From the NCBI RefSeq assembly GCF_000970085.1, contig NZ_CP009506.1, positions 3,038,001 to 3,102,000 of the forward strand: a stretch of 64,000 bases of DNA, given 5' to 3'. How positions within the stretch are numbered: the first letter of the stretch is position 1; each line of letters opens with the position of its first letter. The position numbers and the translations under genes are program-made. This DNA is from Methanosarcina siciliae T4/M. Lineage in GTDB: Archaea; Halobacteriota; Methanosarcinia; Methanosarcinales; Methanosarcinaceae. Positions 47,804 through 57,268 of this stretch are shown one piece after another. The notes under the pieces are model-generated. The model had not been told where the DNA came from and ran no database searches. It saw only the letters and a list, made by a program, of their open reading frames with translations.

Positions 47804-50600
47804 CTTCTGCCCAGAAAAGAAGGCGTCCCTGAAATTCCCCTGTAGACGGATAGTTTGCCGGAAGGTCAAGCTGAGCTTCTGAGGTTTCCGAACTTTCTGC
47901 AGCTATGGCCTTACTGTAGCTGGACCAGATGCTCTGATCAAGCAGAAGTCCCGTTATAAACGGACCGTCCTCCTGGTCAACCACTTCAGCGGTTACTTTT
48001 ATACTGGTGTCTCCGTTATTCTGGAGAGTAAAGTTCAGGGTCTCACTCGGTGTCCCCAGGGAGACTGTTCCGAAATCGAGAGAATTAGGAGAGAGAGTCA
48101 GGGAAACTGCAGGAATGAGCGTCACATTGAGGGATGCTTCTGCATCAGGATCGGACCCCGAAGAGGAGGCTTCTCTCGCCTGCTGGGTAAGCTCTGTACC
48201 TTTATAGCCGTCTTTGCTAGCCGTTGCAGTAATGGCCCCTTCACAGCTTGCATTTACGGCAAGTGCAACCGTTCCGTTTGCATCGGTAGTTCCAGAACCC
48301 GTAGCACAACCGCTCAGGTTAACAAGTGCCCCTTCAACGGGAGAATCGTCACCTGTTACGCTATACACAACCTCAGTCTCCTTCCCCACAGTCACATTAA
48401 GGGTGCTTGCAGAGAGAGAAAGGGCAGGGGTGGCAGACGTTCCATCCTTATAGCTGACAACAAGGATTGAATTTGAAGGAACCATATAGTCGCCACTGTT
48501 GTCCGTAACCAAGGGAGGTATTATCCTTGCCCTGTTGTTTTCGGTCAGCAGATAGGTTCCTACAGACCTTGCTTCATCGATATCCAGATCAGAATAAGGT
48601 GTCGAGTCATAAATCCCTGAAGTGTTCATTTCATTGAACTCCAGACATATACCATCATGCCCCCCGGACTGTACTGTAGTCCAGAGGTGAGCCTCATCTA
48701 CATTGCTGAGATCTATGGACCCTTCGAACGGAATTTCTACGGTAGCTTCCTCCGGAGTCAGACTACCCGAAGTACTCATCGTACTTACCATATCGCAGCC
48801 TTCATTGATCCAGTATTCGATTTCCTTTCCAGAGGAGTCTTCATATACCACAAGCAGGGCAATCCCGTCAAAACAGACAAAGTTTCCGGTATCACTGTGA
48901 GTATTTGTGACCACTGTAGTATAAGTTCCGCTTCCTGTCACAAGCCCTGTTATATCATAAGCCCAGGTCCCTGTTGGGTAGTCATATACTGAGCCCCAGC
49001 CTTTCTGATCGTCGTATTCGGCTTCAGGGGTCAGAGCGTTACCTTCAAACTGCAGGCTCATGGAAGGAATAACTCCGACAGTGGCTGTCGCACTCCATGT
49101 CCAGAAGTTATAGAGGCGGGCAAACTTCACAGTTGCTCCTTCAGGAAGCTCCAGGGAGTGGCTTACGCTGTACGTATCACCGGAAAATACCTTATTACTG
49201 TAGCTGCTGTTCCCATAATCATAAATAATGTTTCCTTTTACTGTACCGTGGGCATAGCTTTCAAGAGGATTATCCCCAGCGTAACCGTTATGCAGCACCT
49301 CCTGAGTCTTGCTCAGTTCATTATTTGTCGTGTCCGCATCGCTTATGATAGAACCCGGGACAACAACTGCCTTGAGAGTATAATCCTTTATTTCTTCCGG
49401 CTTCCAGGAAAAATCAACCGTTTCAGTAGTCCCATTTGCAAGTCCGGTAACCTGCCTGCTTTCGACAGGGACGTCATCAGAATAAAGTTCGAGAACAAAA
49501 CTGCCTGCATCCTCTGGCCCGTTGTTTATTACAGTAACGCTTACGGTGTTGTTCAGGTTGTCCCAGGCTTTGGCTAACCCATTGTGCGAGACTTTCACCG
49601 TCTGTACACCCAGGTCAGATGAAGACGTTTCTTCGCTGGTGTTACCAGAGGGATCGTCACCGGTATCATCACCGGTGTCGTCAGAAGATGATGTCGTATA
49701 TTCGGTTGTCAGAATGGCTAGGGCACATTTATAGAATCCAGCATTCCGGTCATAGGTTAAGGTATTTTTGCCAGTGGGTTTCAGATCGTCTTTAACATCC
49801 CATGTATCGGACCCGCAGTAAGTTCCCTGTGGAGTGCCTGAGATGAGGTTGTTACCATTAAAAGTGTATGTTCCATCCGTGCTTGCCATGTGCACAACTG
49901 TGAGTTCTGCATCAACCAGGGAAGAACCTTCCGGCAAATCTGCCTCAAAATCTGTGCTTCCCACGTAAGTTTCACCCTGATAATCTTCAACATAATAAGT
50001 ATCTGCGTCATGTCCGCGGTTGATCTGATATCGGATCTTGTCCCCAATGCCGTCATTGTAAGCCACAACAAGGGTTATCAGTTTCATCCGCCCGTCAAAG
50101 GAGCCATCGAGAGGTGCCGTGTTTACTACAGCTGTGTTTTCCCCGGCTTCTACAAGGCTCGTGACGTCGTAATACATCATATAGTCACTTGTCACCTTGT
50201 TTACGTGGTCATTTACCTGGACATATGCTTCCCCGTCATTACCCCCGTTTGCAATGAAGTTAAAAGGAACATTCAGGGTTTCGTTTCCGAGAGTCACACC
50301 GTTGAAGCTAACGTTTGCTGTTCCTTCATAATTGTTTTGCATGTGACCGCAATATACGGTAGTGAGCAGCATTGCCCATTCGATTTCGGCGTTATCCGGA
50401 AGGGTAAATGTATGACCTATTGTTTTTTCATCGTTTATTCCCTGATTTGCCGTTCCGTAGTAGCTGTCAACATAGACACCACCGTCTACTGTTCCATTCT
50501 GAACAGAGGTGAGAGGGATTCCACCTACGTAATTATCAGCAAGGCAGACTCCGCTGCTCAGCATCAGTGTTAACAATATAAAAATTAGTTTTCTGGGCAT
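47796..50600 (-). CDS. Secreted DUF3344-CARDB-DUF3344 protein with Ig and WAEAA C-terminal domains
   Basis: 934 residues from the ATG at 50600 (GGAGG 7 bases upstream). The frame runs on to 50684, but the well-placed ribosome binding site and the signal peptide MPRKLIFILLTLMLSSGVCL decide the start. Order: signal peptide 1-21, DUF3344 20-297 (VDGGVYVDSYYG, NKVTSDYMMYYDVT), an acidic Asp/Ser/Thr linker about 298-325, CARDB 330-437, DUF3344 440-713 (IEYWINEGCDMVS), one Ig-like repeat 717-810, and the C-terminal domain 817-934 (LTLSPNSLDFGTVSLG, ending FWAEAA). It has no PKD, cohesin or dockerin and is more diverged than its neighbours. Probably exported; the WAEAA domain may substitute for the dockerin as the attachment part. 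Confidence 0.85.
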   Translation of the reverse strand: MPRKLIFILLTLMLSSGVCLADNYVGGIPLTSVQNGTVDGGVYVDSYYGTANQGINDEKTIGHTFTLPDNAEIEWAMLLTTVYCGHMQNNYEGTANVSFNGVTLGNETLNVPFNFIANGGNDGEAYVQVNDHVNKVTSDYMMYYDVTSLVEAGENTAVVNTAPLDGSFDGRMKLITLVVAYNDGIGDKIRYQINRGHDADTYYVEDYQGETYVGSTDFEADLPEGSSLVDAELTVVHMASTDGTYTFNGNNLISGTPQGTYCGSDTWDVKDDLKPTGKNTLTYDRNAGFYKCALAILTTEYTTSSSDDTGDDTGDDPSGNTSEETSSSDLGVQTVKVSHNGLAKAWDNLNNTVSVTVINNGPEDAGSFVLELYSDDVPVESRQVTGLANGTTETVDFSWKPEEIKDYTLKAVVVPGSIISDADTTNNELSKTQEVLHNGYAGDNPLESYAHGTVKGNIIYDYGNSSYSNKVFSGDTYSVSHSLELPEGATVKFARLYNFWTWSATATVGVIPSMSLQFEGNALTPEAEYDDQKGWGSVYDYPTGTWAYDITGLVTGSGTYTTVVTNTHSDTGNFVCFDGIALLVVYEDSSGKEIEYWINEGCDMVSTMSTSGSLTPEEATVEIPFEGSIDLSNVDEAHLWTTVQSGGHDGICLEFNEMNTSGIYDSTPYSDLDIDEARSVGTYLLTENNRARIIPPLVTDNSGDYMVPSNSILVVSYKDGTSATPALSLSASTLNVTVGKETEVVYSVTGDDSPVEGALVNLSGCATGSGTTDANGTVALAVNASCEGAITATASKDGYKGTELTQQAREASSSGSDPDAEASLNVTLIPAVSLTLSPNSLDFGTVSLGTPSETLNFTLQNNGDTSIKVTAEVVDQEDGPFITGLLLDQSIWSSYSKAIAAESSETSEAQLDLPANYPSTGEFQGRLLFWAEAA

Positions 50601-51397
50601 AAATATTCCTCCTGTACCTGGTTCGAGACAAAATTCCTGAGTTCTGTGTAAAGAAGTTCCTGACAATGAGACGACAGGAATCAAAAATGTTGCCAGAAAA
50701 TCAGAATAAACAAATTGTCACTATTCTTTGTGAAAAATATCTCATGCACCTATTTCATGGCAGTTAATCCCTACCTTTGAGATGAGACATTTTTACATAC
50801 ATATCTAAAGTTTCGTTTCCTCAAAACTTTTTCACCAATATTTTCTTAATATTTAATACAGATACATATATTATTCATAACTTTTCAGATATATCAATTT
50901 TTCTAAATGATTTATGAGCGTACCAGATTTCAGATATTGGCACGTTAAATAATGTGTATTTCAGTAGTGTATTCGTTCCAAATTTTATGAAATTATGCTT
51001 ATCATAACGATTTCAATTCCTGATATTTTATCTCGGATTTTTTACTTCAGTAACAATGAAAACAGGAAAAATAACTCAACTGAAAATATGTTTATTTACG
51101 AATATGTAATACTTTTGTCTTTAATAATATGAACTATTAATTGTAAAAAGATACTAATCTTCATTGAAATAACAAACAAAAAATTATAGTTCATGTTGAT
51201 AGGTTACATTCTGTTGGAAATGTTTGATATTGCAGGGAAAAGGACACAATTCCATAATTTAGTGATTTCTCATTTTTTTCCTGTCCTTAAACTTCAATTT
51301 CTCTGCTAACTTCACAAATAAACTGTAATATTACCCTTGACAGGCTGTCTCAAAACTATACCCGATCGTACATTTGAGTCAGAAACCCGTAATCTCT

Positions 51398-51415
51398 ATC
51401 TCTTGTACAAGAGAT
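51398..51415. repeat. Perfect 18-bp palindrome
   Basis: ATCTCTTGTACAAGAGAT reads the same on both strands. It lies in a long gene-poor stretch and could be an operator or a cruciform site; no neighbouring gene start makes its role clear. Confidence 0.5.
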
Positions 51416-51743
51416 CCTCGAGAACATTTAATGGAGGATATGGGGGCTAAACTGAACACAGAAAAAGGTACGGAAAAAAAGGAAAACAGGAATTGAATTT
51501 GTTATGATGTGTATTGTACACAATATAAAGAAAATAACAGACTTCATAAAAAGAGAAGGGAAAAACCTGAAAAGTATGCTGAAAATGATAGTTTGTGGAG
51601 GAGGTAAAGGCTGGAATAAAGTGGGAATTCGAGCTAGAATAACAAAGCTAGAATAGCAAATACGCTATGTTGACCTATGAAAATTATCTCTCATTGTTGA
51701 AATGAAATAAAAATTGAAATGGGTATTACCCAATTGTACAATT

Positions 51744-51781
51744 TAAAATGGTTATGAGATAGTAAAATGGTTATGAGATAG
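51744..51781. repeat. 19-bp direct tandem duplication
   Basis: TAAAATGGTTATGAGATAG occurs twice head to tail, without mismatch. Confidence 0.7.
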
Positions 51782-52421
51782 CCTGATAATATTAATTTTA
51801 ATCTTAATATTTTGTCAGGGATCTATTCCTTTATTTCCACTCCAACATAAGTTCCACTAAAATGGATAAATAAGAAAAATATACATATACTAGAGCATTA
51901 TCTATGTATGTATTGATTTTCTATGTATTACCTTTAAATTACACTACCTTTAAATAGATCCGATAACGATTGGATCATACCGACACTACTAAAGGATATG
52001 TAGATAGTAGGCGAGTGAAAATTCAAAAAACCAAAGCTTAGACAGCAAGGAAGGCTTGATAGAAAAGGAAATTTTAAAAAATTGTGTCAGGAATGTGACC
52101 AGGATTACCTGCACCGATTGGAGTACACTAAAATTGTTGATGGTATGCAAAAAAGAAGAAAGTTCGGTGTGGGTTATATAGTTTGTTGATACGTTGAAGT
52201 CTATGATAGTGTAAAAAGAAAATAGAGTGCGAATGTATGGATAACGGAACGAGGTTGGCGAATGCAGAATGAAACTGATAATCCGTGTCACGAAATGGAA
52301 CAAGACTTCATGAAGTATTGGGAAGAAAACTAACCGATGGCTTACAAATATGGAAGTATGCCATCGAAACAGAGCAACCAGAGAAAGTGATGCCTTGTTG
52401 GGTAAAAATGGAGGCCAGCGA

Positions 52422-52736
52422 ATGAAATCGATACTTGTAAGTGATGATAACACGGATCGACTGGAATCTCTCGGTGATGAATTGAGTGCAAACGAATCGA
52501 TTAAACTGCTTCTTGATCTACACGATGACATTCATCACTGTCTGTATGGTGGTGCCCCGGCATCACCCGAACTGAAAAAACTTCTTGATAAGTGGAGTAC
52601 GTTCGAGAAATCAGAATTTGAAGACTTGACTGAGAATATCTGTCTCCTGGCGACTGCTGGAAACCACGGTAGTTTGAAGGGAGCTGTGAGAAAAGCAATT
52701 AACATGTTCATATCAAAGCATTGCGTAACTGAATAA
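52422..52736 (+). CDS. Hypothetical protein, 104 residues, antitoxin-like N-terminus
   Basis: The ATG at 52422 is preferred because GGAGG lies 7 bases upstream; the open frame extends to 52350 without signal. The N-terminus (MKSILVSDDNTDRLESLGDE) resembles the start of small ribbon-type antitoxins (beta strand, then 'D..L..L'), followed by LSANESIKLLLD. The rest (KLLDKWSTFEKSEFEDLTEN) is helical and acidic. I do not recognise the family. No toxin gene is next to it, so an antitoxin role is only a guess. The Shine-Dalgarno match and absence of repeats suggest a real gene. Confidence 0.5.
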   Translation: MKSILVSDDNTDRLESLGDELSANESIKLLLDLHDDIHHCLYGGAPASPELKKLLDKWSTFEKSEFEDLTENICLLATAGNHGSLKGAVRKAINMFISKHCVTE

Positions 52737-52916
52737 AAAAGAGTATTGATCGAATTTACTCACCATCCTCTTTTTTCTGGATTCAATCACTTTACAGCTT
52801 CTTATTTAAATGCTCTCCTAATTTAATATCCCAATAACATTTATAATGCACCAGGCCGCTTAATTCATTTTCATAGTAAAGCAGCAGAAGTTGACCGATA
52901 CCTACAATATATAATT

Positions 52917-53774
52917 GAGCCTATCCCAAAAGCTCATTTAATCTAATTATTGCTGCTACCATTACAATTCCTAAATATGATGTCTCTTTAATTTCATATC
53001 TTGGAAATACTTTCTTGCATGACTCTATCCAGCTAAAGAACCTTTCTACTATGCTTTTCTTTTTGTATTCTTCCTGATCTACCTTTATTGGTCTTCCTAT
53101 CTTCTTTTTCTTCCGATTTCTTTTATTTACTGGTACATTGGACTTTATTCCTCTTCTCCTGTTATATTTTCTAATTTTAGCTGTATCATACATTGCATCA
53201 GCTGTTACTTTGGAAGGCCTGTTAACAGGCCTTCCTATAGGTCTCTTTATATTGAAATTTTTAAGTGTCGGTATATAAAGTGTAGAATCATTCTTATTTG
53301 CAGGAACAATAATAATCGAAAGAGGTAGACCTTGTAAATCTACTAAAACGCTTATTTTTATTCCTTTTATTTTTTTGTGACCATCGTGGCCGATATTCCC
53401 CCTTTTTTAGCCGGAACATCCTTTGTATCAGTAAAGCATTGAGAAAGATCTATTTTATTCAAATCGTAACCTTTGTTCAAAAGTTCATTGAAAATCTTCT
53501 GATAGATACCATGTTCACACAGATATAGATGAAATCTATGAACTGTTGACTTTGATCCATATCTCTTGGGAACGTCTTTCCACGTACAACCGGTCATAAC
53601 AACGTAAAAAATACCATTCATTAACTTCCTCATATTTGCACGCGGCCTTCCTGTAAGTGGTTTCTGTGGAGGAAGATAAGGTTCTATGGAGTTCCATAGA
53701 ACATCATCGATTTCACGAAATGACATAAAAGTAAATTTATAATTTCAACATAATATTACTTTTGGGATAGGCTC
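52917..53774 (-). mobile_element. IS5-family (IS427-like) insertion sequence, copy 1
   Basis: 858 bp bounded by 16-bp perfect inverted repeats GAGCCTATCCCAAAAG (52917-52932 and, inverted, 53759-53774). It is nearly identical to the copy at 57598-58455, in the opposite orientation. Flanking bases ATT on both sides may be a 2-3 bp target duplication. Confidence 0.88.
52921..53726 (-). CDS. IS5-family transposase made by frameshifting (orfA/orfB), copy 1
   Basis: Two overlapping frames. The first (53726 down to 53367, 119 codons) starts MSFREIDDVLWNSIEPYLPP and carries the N-terminal domain of IS5 transposases (LMNGIFYVVMTGCTWKDVPK). The catalytic half is in the -1 frame: IGYDGHKKIKG, then ISVLVDLQGLPLSI, and SIVERFFSWIESCKK with the C-terminal Glu region. 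The switch point is a six-A run followed by five G, a good slippery sequence. Both copies have the same arrangement, so it is the element's normal design (as in the IS427 group), not decay. The orfB stop lies in the terminal repeat. Confidence 0.8.
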
Positions 53775-53810
53775 ATTATATAATTTTTGCAAATATTCTA
53801 AATAGTATAC

Positions 53811-53826
53811 TAAAGAGTACTCTTTA
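53811..53826. repeat. Perfect 16-bp palindrome
   Basis: TAAAGAGTACTCTTTA, about 335 bases upstream of the small cysteine-rich gene and just outside IS copy 1. It could be a regulator site; nothing else supports a role. Confidence 0.4.
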
Positions 53827-54159
53827 AGATATACCTGGCATAAGAGCCCCTTCATAATCAAGGTGCAGAACATCATTTAATCGAAAACAATCGAAAACAA
53901 CCTTTCGAATATTTTTCCTTTTATTTCTCTCCTCTTTTGCGATCTGGAACCCTGCAAGGAAGAACTTAAAAGGATTAATCTGTTCTTTCCAGCCTTCCTC
54001 CAGATCTTCAGGAAAGTTGTACTGAAAGAAAAACAGTTTGCAGTATAAATGAAAAGTTTGAAAAATAAATAACCTGTTTTGAAGGAAAATAATTAGTTAC
54101 AAAAATATTTATTTATTAACAAATCATATAGATATATTACAATCTTATTAGGTGACATT

Positions 54160-54336
54160 ATGCAATGTAACTTTTTAAATAAAACTGGCACAGGAGACAC
54201 TGAAACATATAGATGTGAAATTAAACCCTGTAATTTTGAACCAACTAAGGAAGATAAATCTAAATACTGTATAGGAGAAAATTTTCCATGTTGCCCCAGA
54301 TTTAAGATGATAAAATCATTTAACTTGAACGAATAA
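54160..54336 (+). CDS. Small cysteine-rich protein, 58 residues
   Basis: ATG at 54160 with AGGTG 5 bases upstream, stop at 54336. The protein begins MQCNFLNKTGTGDTETYRCE and has six Cys (3, 19, 24, 37, 44, 45), spaced like a small metal-binding or iron-sulfur knuckle (RCEIKPC, then YCIGENFPCCPRF). It lacks a signal peptide, so it should be cytoplasmic. Small Cys-rich proteins of this type are frequent in Methanosarcina; none has a function I can assign. It stands alone between IS copy 1 and the coiled-coil gene, which is on the other strand and converges with it (about 60 bases between the stops). Confidence 0.7.
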   Translation: MQCNFLNKTGTGDTETYRCEIKPCNFEPTKEDKSKYCIGENFPCCPRFKMIKSFNLNE

Positions 54337-54397
54337 ACAAAATAATAGAAAATGTAATTTGTTGATTAAGAAGCTATAATATCCTTAAAATTCGATA

Positions 54398-54985
54398 TTA
54401 CCAGAATCTCCACCATGGTTTCTTTGCTCCAGGTGCAGCAATCTGCCTTTGATTAATCAAAGTTTGCATTTGCATCATGTAATTATTATGCATTTCTTCA
54501 AAGTATAATTCCCTTCTCTCCGCTTTTTCAAGCTCTTTTTGCAAGTCTTTGGCTTGCTTCAGTGATTCTTCCAACCTTATTTCAAGTTCTCTTTGTAATT
54601 CCTGATTATGCCTTTGTTCATTTTCAAGTAGCGTTTCTAATTCCAATATCTTACTCTGTGATTCCTGATTATACCTTTTTTCGTCCACAAGTAACGTTTC
54701 TAATTCCAATATCTTACTCTGTGATTCCTGAATCTTACTCTGTGATTCCTGAATCTTACTCTGTGATTCCTTATTATGCCTTTGTTCATTTTCAAGTTCA
54801 TTTTTCAATTCTTGTATCCTAATTTTTTGTTCTTTTCCATAAATATTCAGTTCTGGATCAGCTACAAGTTTTTCTAGTGCATTAATAACTGCTTTTTCAG
54901 AACTGTCAAAGCCCAGGACCTCTACTTTTCTCCATAGGTCCAAAGGTACTTTTGTTTTTATTTTCTGCCATTCCTCAGCATACAT
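54398..54985 (-). CDS. Coiled-coil protein with internal ESQSKI repeats
   Basis: 195 residues. Residues 1-60 (WQKIKTKVPLDLWRKVEVLG, then SSEKAVINALEKLV) look like a small helical head, possibly DNA-binding. Residues about 60-165 are a continuous coiled coil rich in Glu, Gln and Lys, containing short repeats ESQSKIQ/ILELETLL at 7- and 28-residue periods. The tail is KKPWWRFW, an aromatic basic end that could insert in a membrane surface. There is no signal peptide. Such proteins are common in archaeal accessory DNA next to IS elements; the function is unknown. The repeats are short DNA duplications (TCTGTGATTCCTGAATCTTA). Confidence 0.65.
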   Translation of the reverse strand: MYAEEWQKIKTKVPLDLWRKVEVLGFDSSEKAVINALEKLVADPELNIYGKEQKIRIQELKNELENEQRHNKESQSKIQESQSKIQESQSKILELETLLVDEKRYNQESQSKILELETLLENEQRHNQELQRELEIRLEESLKQAKDLQKELEKAERRELYFEEMHNNYMMQMQTLINQRQIAAPGAKKPWWRFW

Positions 54986-55274
54986 ATAAGAGAAAAAGAC
55001 TCTCGTGAGTAATATAGCTTCCCAATTAGAGAGCCATTGACGTGCACTCTTAACAAAAAATATTGAAGCAAATCGGTAATAAAAAGGGTAAAGTCATTGA
55101 TTCTTTACATATCTCTAAAAAATTTGGAGTACGCCAAATTCTTTTATAAAATTTTATATAAAAAACATATGCTTCGGCAATCACTGGAAAGTAAATTTCA
55201 CAATGAGGAAACAAATATACTGTTTTGTAAAGTCTTCATCACCTTAAGTAGGCTACAGTGACCAAGTGGACTGT

Positions 55275-57013
55275 GTAACCTTAGTTCCCAAATTTTAAGC
55301 GCATAATCTTAATTTTATTTCTTCGACCCGCTCAATTCATGCGCACATGCACATGAGTTTGCCCTCTTTTTTGACACAACCCGAAAGTTTTAAATGTATT
55401 TATGCGCTTATATTATAAGCGCATATGATGCCCACACGCCGTATCAAGAAGATCAATGGAATTGAATACTGGTATGAAGACATTCCCTACTATGATAAAG
55501 AAAAGAAACAGATTCGTCATAAATCCAAATACCTGGGAAGAAACGTTAATGGCGAACCTGTTAGAGTTCGGGATGCTTTAAACTCCAGTGAAAACATATG
55601 CCCAGTTTCCAAGCCCTTGAAAGCCTACAACTATGGTGAGCTTCTCCCCTTACAGTGGATAACAGATGAACTTAAGATTGGAGAGTATCTTGGAGATCTG
55701 TTCAACGGAAAAGAAAGGAATATGATTCTTTCAATGGTTTTCAACCGTATAGCTCGTCCTACAGCCATGTATAACCTTAAAACCTGGTATGAGAGTTCTG
55801 CTCTTTCCCTTAAGTGGCCTGAGTTACCTTTGAAAAGCCAAAATATCAGTAACTTGCTTTCTAAAGTAGGGGATAGCGACATTCCTTCCACATTTATGGG
55901 TAAAATGTTCAGAAATCTCGGGACAAAAAGCACATTAATTTACGACCTTACCAGTTTCTCGAGCTATTCCCAAATGATGAATTTACTTGAATACGGATAC
56001 AATAGAGACGGTTTAGATCTTCCTCAAATAAATCTCTCCATGATAGTGGATAAAGAAAAAGGCATTCCCGTGATGTATGATATCTATCCTGGAAGTATTG
56101 TTGATGTTACAACCCTTAAAAACACAATCAAGAAGATAAAAGCTTACGGAGTGGAAGATTACACACTGGTAATGGACAGGGGATTTTTCAGTAAAGGCAA
56201 CATTGAGGAGTTGCTCCATGAAGAAGTTCCGTTTATTATGCCGGCTGCTATGACACTTAAAAGTGTCAAGCAGCTCATGAGTTCGGTACAAAAAGACATT
56301 GAAAGTCCGGAATACCTTCATAAGTACAACAAGAAACCGATATTTGTAAAACCGGTGACTCTTGAAGAAAAGGAGTTCAAGATAAATGGATATTGTTTCT
56401 ATGATCCAAAAAGAGAAATAGAAGAGAAGAATGCATTTTACTCAAGGATTTATGATGTGAAGGAAAAAATAGAAGAAACAGCAATTCCGGGATGGAGAAA
56501 AGCAGGAGAAGTCTTCAAAGAAAGAGCAGGGTATATGGCAAGTTTCTATTCATGGAAACAAATTGATGATCATTTCAAGATCACAATCAAGAAGAATGCG
56601 GTTTCGCAGAGAATAAACAGGATGGGAAAGTTTTTTCTCTTTTACAATGGGGAACGCGGCTGGATGGAATGCCTTACGGTATACAGAGAAAGAGATGTTG
56701 TTGAAAAAGGATTCAAAACAATGAAAAATGACATTCAGTCACTTCCACTCAATACAAAGAAGGATTCGACAACAAAAGGCTTCTTATTTGTCTGTTTCAT
56801 TGGACTCATAATTAGAATGAGGCTCCTGAATATAATGAAGGAAAAGGGGATCCTCAAGGACTATACAGTAGAGAGTTTACTCTTAGAACTTGAAAAAATC
56901 AAAAAGATAGAGCTTGAAAATGGAGAGTCAATAGTTACAGAACTAACAAGGAAGCAAAGAGAGATCATGGAAAAATTAAATTTATGCGCCTAAAAAGCCG
57001 GAAGTAAGGTTAC
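55275..57013 (+). mobile_element. IS1634-like insertion sequence with 32-bp inverted ends
   Basis: 1739 bp. The left end (55275-55306) GTAACCTTAGTTCC...GCGCATAA and the right end (56982-57013), inverted, GTAACCTTACTTCC...GCGCATAA match at about 26 of 32 positions. I see no clear target duplication. Its right edge abuts the truncated binding-protein gene, so insertion (with deletion) probably broke that gene. Confidence 0.8.
55425..56993 (+). CDS. IS1634-family (IS4-superfamily) DDE transposase
   Basis: 522 residues, intact frame inside well-defined terminal repeats, so possibly active. Motifs: STLIYDLTSFSS (first Asp), DYTLVMDRGFFSKGNIEELL (second Asp), and LTVYRERDVVEKGFKTMKND, the Y-(2)-R-(3)-E signature with the catalytic Glu near residue 430. 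The start codon (ATG at 55425) follows a duplicated GCGCATA motif and lacks a strong ribosome binding site. The nearby ATG (MPTRRI) one codon later is equally possible. It shares family but little sequence with the transposase at 17237. Confidence 0.85.
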   Translation: MMPTRRIKKINGIEYWYEDIPYYDKEKKQIRHKSKYLGRNVNGEPVRVRDALNSSENICPVSKPLKAYNYGELLPLQWITDELKIGEYLGDLFNGKERNMILSMVFNRIARPTAMYNLKTWYESSALSLKWPELPLKSQNISNLLSKVGDSDIPSTFMGKMFRNLGTKSTLIYDLTSFSSYSQMMNLLEYGYNRDGLDLPQINLSMIVDKEKGIPVMYDIYPGSIVDVTTLKNTIKKIKAYGVEDYTLVMDRGFFSKGNIEELLHEEVPFIMPAAMTLKSVKQLMSSVQKDIESPEYLHKYNKKPIFVKPVTLEEKEFKINGYCFYDPKREIEEKNAFYSRIYDVKEKIEETAIPGWRKAGEVFKERAGYMASFYSWKQIDDHFKITIKKNAVSQRINRMGKFFLFYNGERGWMECLTVYRERDVVEKGFKTMKNDIQSLPLNTKKDSTTKGFLFVCFIGLIIRMRLLNIMKEKGILKDYTVESLLLELEKIKKIELENGESIVTELTRKQREIMEKLNLCA

Positions 57014-57268
57014 AACTATTACAGCATCAACTTTGAATCGGTGCTTGCAAACGCTTATTTTGTAGGAAAAGCACTTTATCCGGCCCGTTTTGAAGATATC
57101 GACCCGGAAACCAAAGCCAATGAAATTTATACTTTCTTTGTTGGCAAACCGGTGTTTTCCGAACTGAATGGACAGTACGGAAACTTGGTATTCAAGCAAA
57201 TACCACTGTGTGATGGGGATATAATGGAGTGCATTTTGCCGACAGAGCAGTTCCGGAAGATTACCTGA
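57014..57268 (+). pseudogene. C-terminal remnant of an ABC transporter substrate-binding protein
   Basis: 84 codons open from the edge of the IS to a stop at 57268. The sequence (YYSINFESVLANAYFVGK, then PARFEDIDPETKANEIYTFF and VGKPVF) is the C-terminal lobe of iron-siderophore/cobalamin-type periplasmic binding proteins, whose full length is about 350-400 residues. The rest is missing on the other side of the IS at 55275. The remnant cannot be expressed normally. Confidence 0.7.

Larger units (their letters stand above)
50700..52421. other. Long intergenic region, no supportable gene
   Basis: About 1.7 kb. The first part presumably holds the promoter of the 50600 gene. The stretch 51960-52420 is less AT-rich and has an antisense open frame, but codon pattern and composition do not convince me. 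It could be decayed mobile DNA. A perfect 18-bp palindrome (51398) and a 19-bp tandem duplication (51744) are listed separately. Confidence 0.4.

Noticed and set aside
10000..50600. A cellulosome (plant-fibre degrading complex)
   Set aside because: No glycoside hydrolase, carbohydrate-binding module or peptidase motif is readable in any of the cohesin or dockerin proteins.
51989..52531. 180-codon minus-strand open frame
   Set aside because: It runs through the start of the gene at 52422, has no ribosome binding site, and its Ser-rich, low-complexity N-terminus looks accidental.
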